DNA of 64,000 bases, taken from Nocardiopsis gilva YIM 90087 (GTDB lineage Bacteria; Actinomycetota; Actinomycetes; Streptosporangiales; Streptosporangiaceae). Below are positions 63,349 to 64,000 of the stretch, piece after piece. The stretch lies in contig NZ_CP022753.1 of assembly GCF_002263495.1 (NCBI RefSeq), forward strand, positions 4,526,001 to 4,590,000, read 5' to 3'. Position 1 is the first letter of the stretch, and each line of letters begins with the position of its first letter. A model generated the notes under the pieces. It was not told where the DNA came from. It saw only the letters and a list, made by a program, of their open reading frames with translations, and ran no database searches. Made by a program: the position numbers and the translations under genes.

Positions 63349-64000
63349 GTCGTGCCTTCCCGTTCCTGCTGTTGTCCAGGGTGGTCGGTCGTGCCCTCGG
63401 GCCCCGCCGACCTCCCGATCGTGCCGTGTGCCGGTCGGCCGTCCTCCGCATCGCCCGCGTCGGGCCGGAGCCCCCACAGCAGCGTCACCGGGTTGACGGC
63501 GGCGAACCGCAGGGACCCGTTGGGGAGAGGCGCCAGCCGGGACGCCTGGATCTGGGTGCCGGACACCCCGTATCCGGACGCCGCGAGGAGGTCGTGCACG
63601 GGGCGGACGCGGTCGACGGAGGCGAGGGCGGCCACCACCCGCTCCGGGTGGTGCCGGCGGAGGGCCTCGCCGATCACCGCGTCGTCTCCGCCGCCGAAGA
63701 AGATGGCGTCGGGGGCCGGGCGCTCGGCACGGTCGGCCAGGGACGCGGGAGCGCGGCCTTCGCAGACCTCGACACGGACGCCGTGCGCGCGGGCGTTGCG
63801 GCGGATGCGGGCGCAGTCGTCGGGGTTCTTCTCGAAGGCGACCGCGTACGCGCCGAAGCGGGCGCACTCGACGGCCACGGAACCGCTGCCGGCACCTACG
63901 TCCCACACCACCGTTCCGGGTCGCGGGGCGAGGTGGGCGAGCGCGAGGGCGCGCACCTCGGCCTTGGTGATCATCGATTCCCGGTGGGCGAACTCCGCCT
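63345..64000 (-). CDS. cobL: Precorrin-6Y methyltransferase (CobL), C-terminal part; 5' end outside window
   Basis: The frame is open to the right edge (AEFAHRESMITKAEVRAL), which matches the linker between the two halves of CobL, so the start is beyond 64000. The visible CbiT-like domain has VVWDVGAGSGSVAVECAR (SAM-binding) and FEKNPDDCARIRRNA. It decarboxylates and methylates C15. The last 35 residues are an extra Gly/Asp-rich tail. Overlaps cbiG by four bases. Confidence 0.9.
   Translation of the reverse strand, partial: AEFAHRESMITKAEVRALALAHLAPRPGTVVWDVGAGSGSVAVECARFGAYAVAFEKNPDDCARIRRNARAHGVRVEVCEGRAPASLADRAERPAPDAIFFGGGDDAVIGEALRRHHPERVVAALASVDRVRPVHDLLAASGYGVSGTQIQASRLAPLPNGSLRFAAVNPVTLLWGLRPDAGDAEDGRPAHGTIGRSAGPEGTTDHPGQQQEREGTT

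Overview
This is about 64 kb of very GC-rich DNA (around 70% by eye) with GTG and TTG starts, strong GGAGG-type ribosome binding sites and long GC hairpin terminators. The gene set points to an actinomycete: clpP1-clpP2 pair, PP2C/SpoIIE-type phosphatase, Eis-like acetyltransferase, mycothiol-type DsbA protein, an MT0933-like antitoxin and DUF4192. The style fits a Nocardiopsis-like genus best, but that placement is inference. There is no insertion sequence, prophage or CRISPR array. The first gene and the last gene run off the window.

Left part (1-20 kb). A FolC/Mur-ligase-like fragment converges on a secreted LVIVD-repeat protein, which is divergent from a DUF305 lipoprotein. Then comes the protein-quality-control block tig > clpP1-clpP2 > clpX on the minus strand, with a candidate ClgR operator before clpP1. 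tRNA-Pro(TGG) and tRNA-Gly(TCC) follow, then a nucleotidyltransferase, an ABC exporter, a TetR regulator with a DHA2-type MFS exporter, a lysine-tailed [2Fe-2S] thioredoxin-like protein, a small antitoxin-like protein, MgtE, a PP2C phosphatase and an Eis-like acetyltransferase.

Middle part (20-45 kb). Mostly chromosomal metabolism: rpiB, a small membrane protein, an aldehyde dehydrogenase with a 55-residue acidic protein upstream, a DsbA-family protein, aminopeptidase N, malQ, an MFS transporter, an amidase, a NERD-domain protein, ilvD, a divergent MarR/SDR pair with a 13-bp inverted-repeat operator, an HNH endonuclease, a prolyl oligopeptidase, a thioesterase, a truncated haemoglobin, ettA, a DUF4192 protein and a membrane diguanylate cyclase.

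Right part (45-64 kb). A corrinoid region. cobA (siroheme/uroporphyrinogen III methyltransferase) is joined by 4-base overlaps to two dynamin-like GTPases. Next are a BluB-CobT fusion preceded by a coupled 21-codon reading frame, cobC, and a cbiX-cbiC-ferredoxin group. A cobalamin riboswitch then precedes the cobalt ECF importer cbiMNQO, which converges on cobJ-cbiG-cobL. Together these genes import cobalt, make and chelate the precorrin ring, rearrange and methylate it, and add the lower ligand. Several pathway genes (cobI, cobM, cobB, cobD) are absent here and must lie elsewhere.

The most unusual observations are a related pair of long palindromes sitting over the stop codons of two convergent gene pairs 35 kb apart, the cobA-GTPase-GTPase overlap, an apparent -1 frame offset between cbiG and cobJ, the BluB-CobT fusion with its tiny coupled ORF, and a compact promoterless-looking stretch encoding a possible 8-residue peptide followed at once by an 18-bp terminator.
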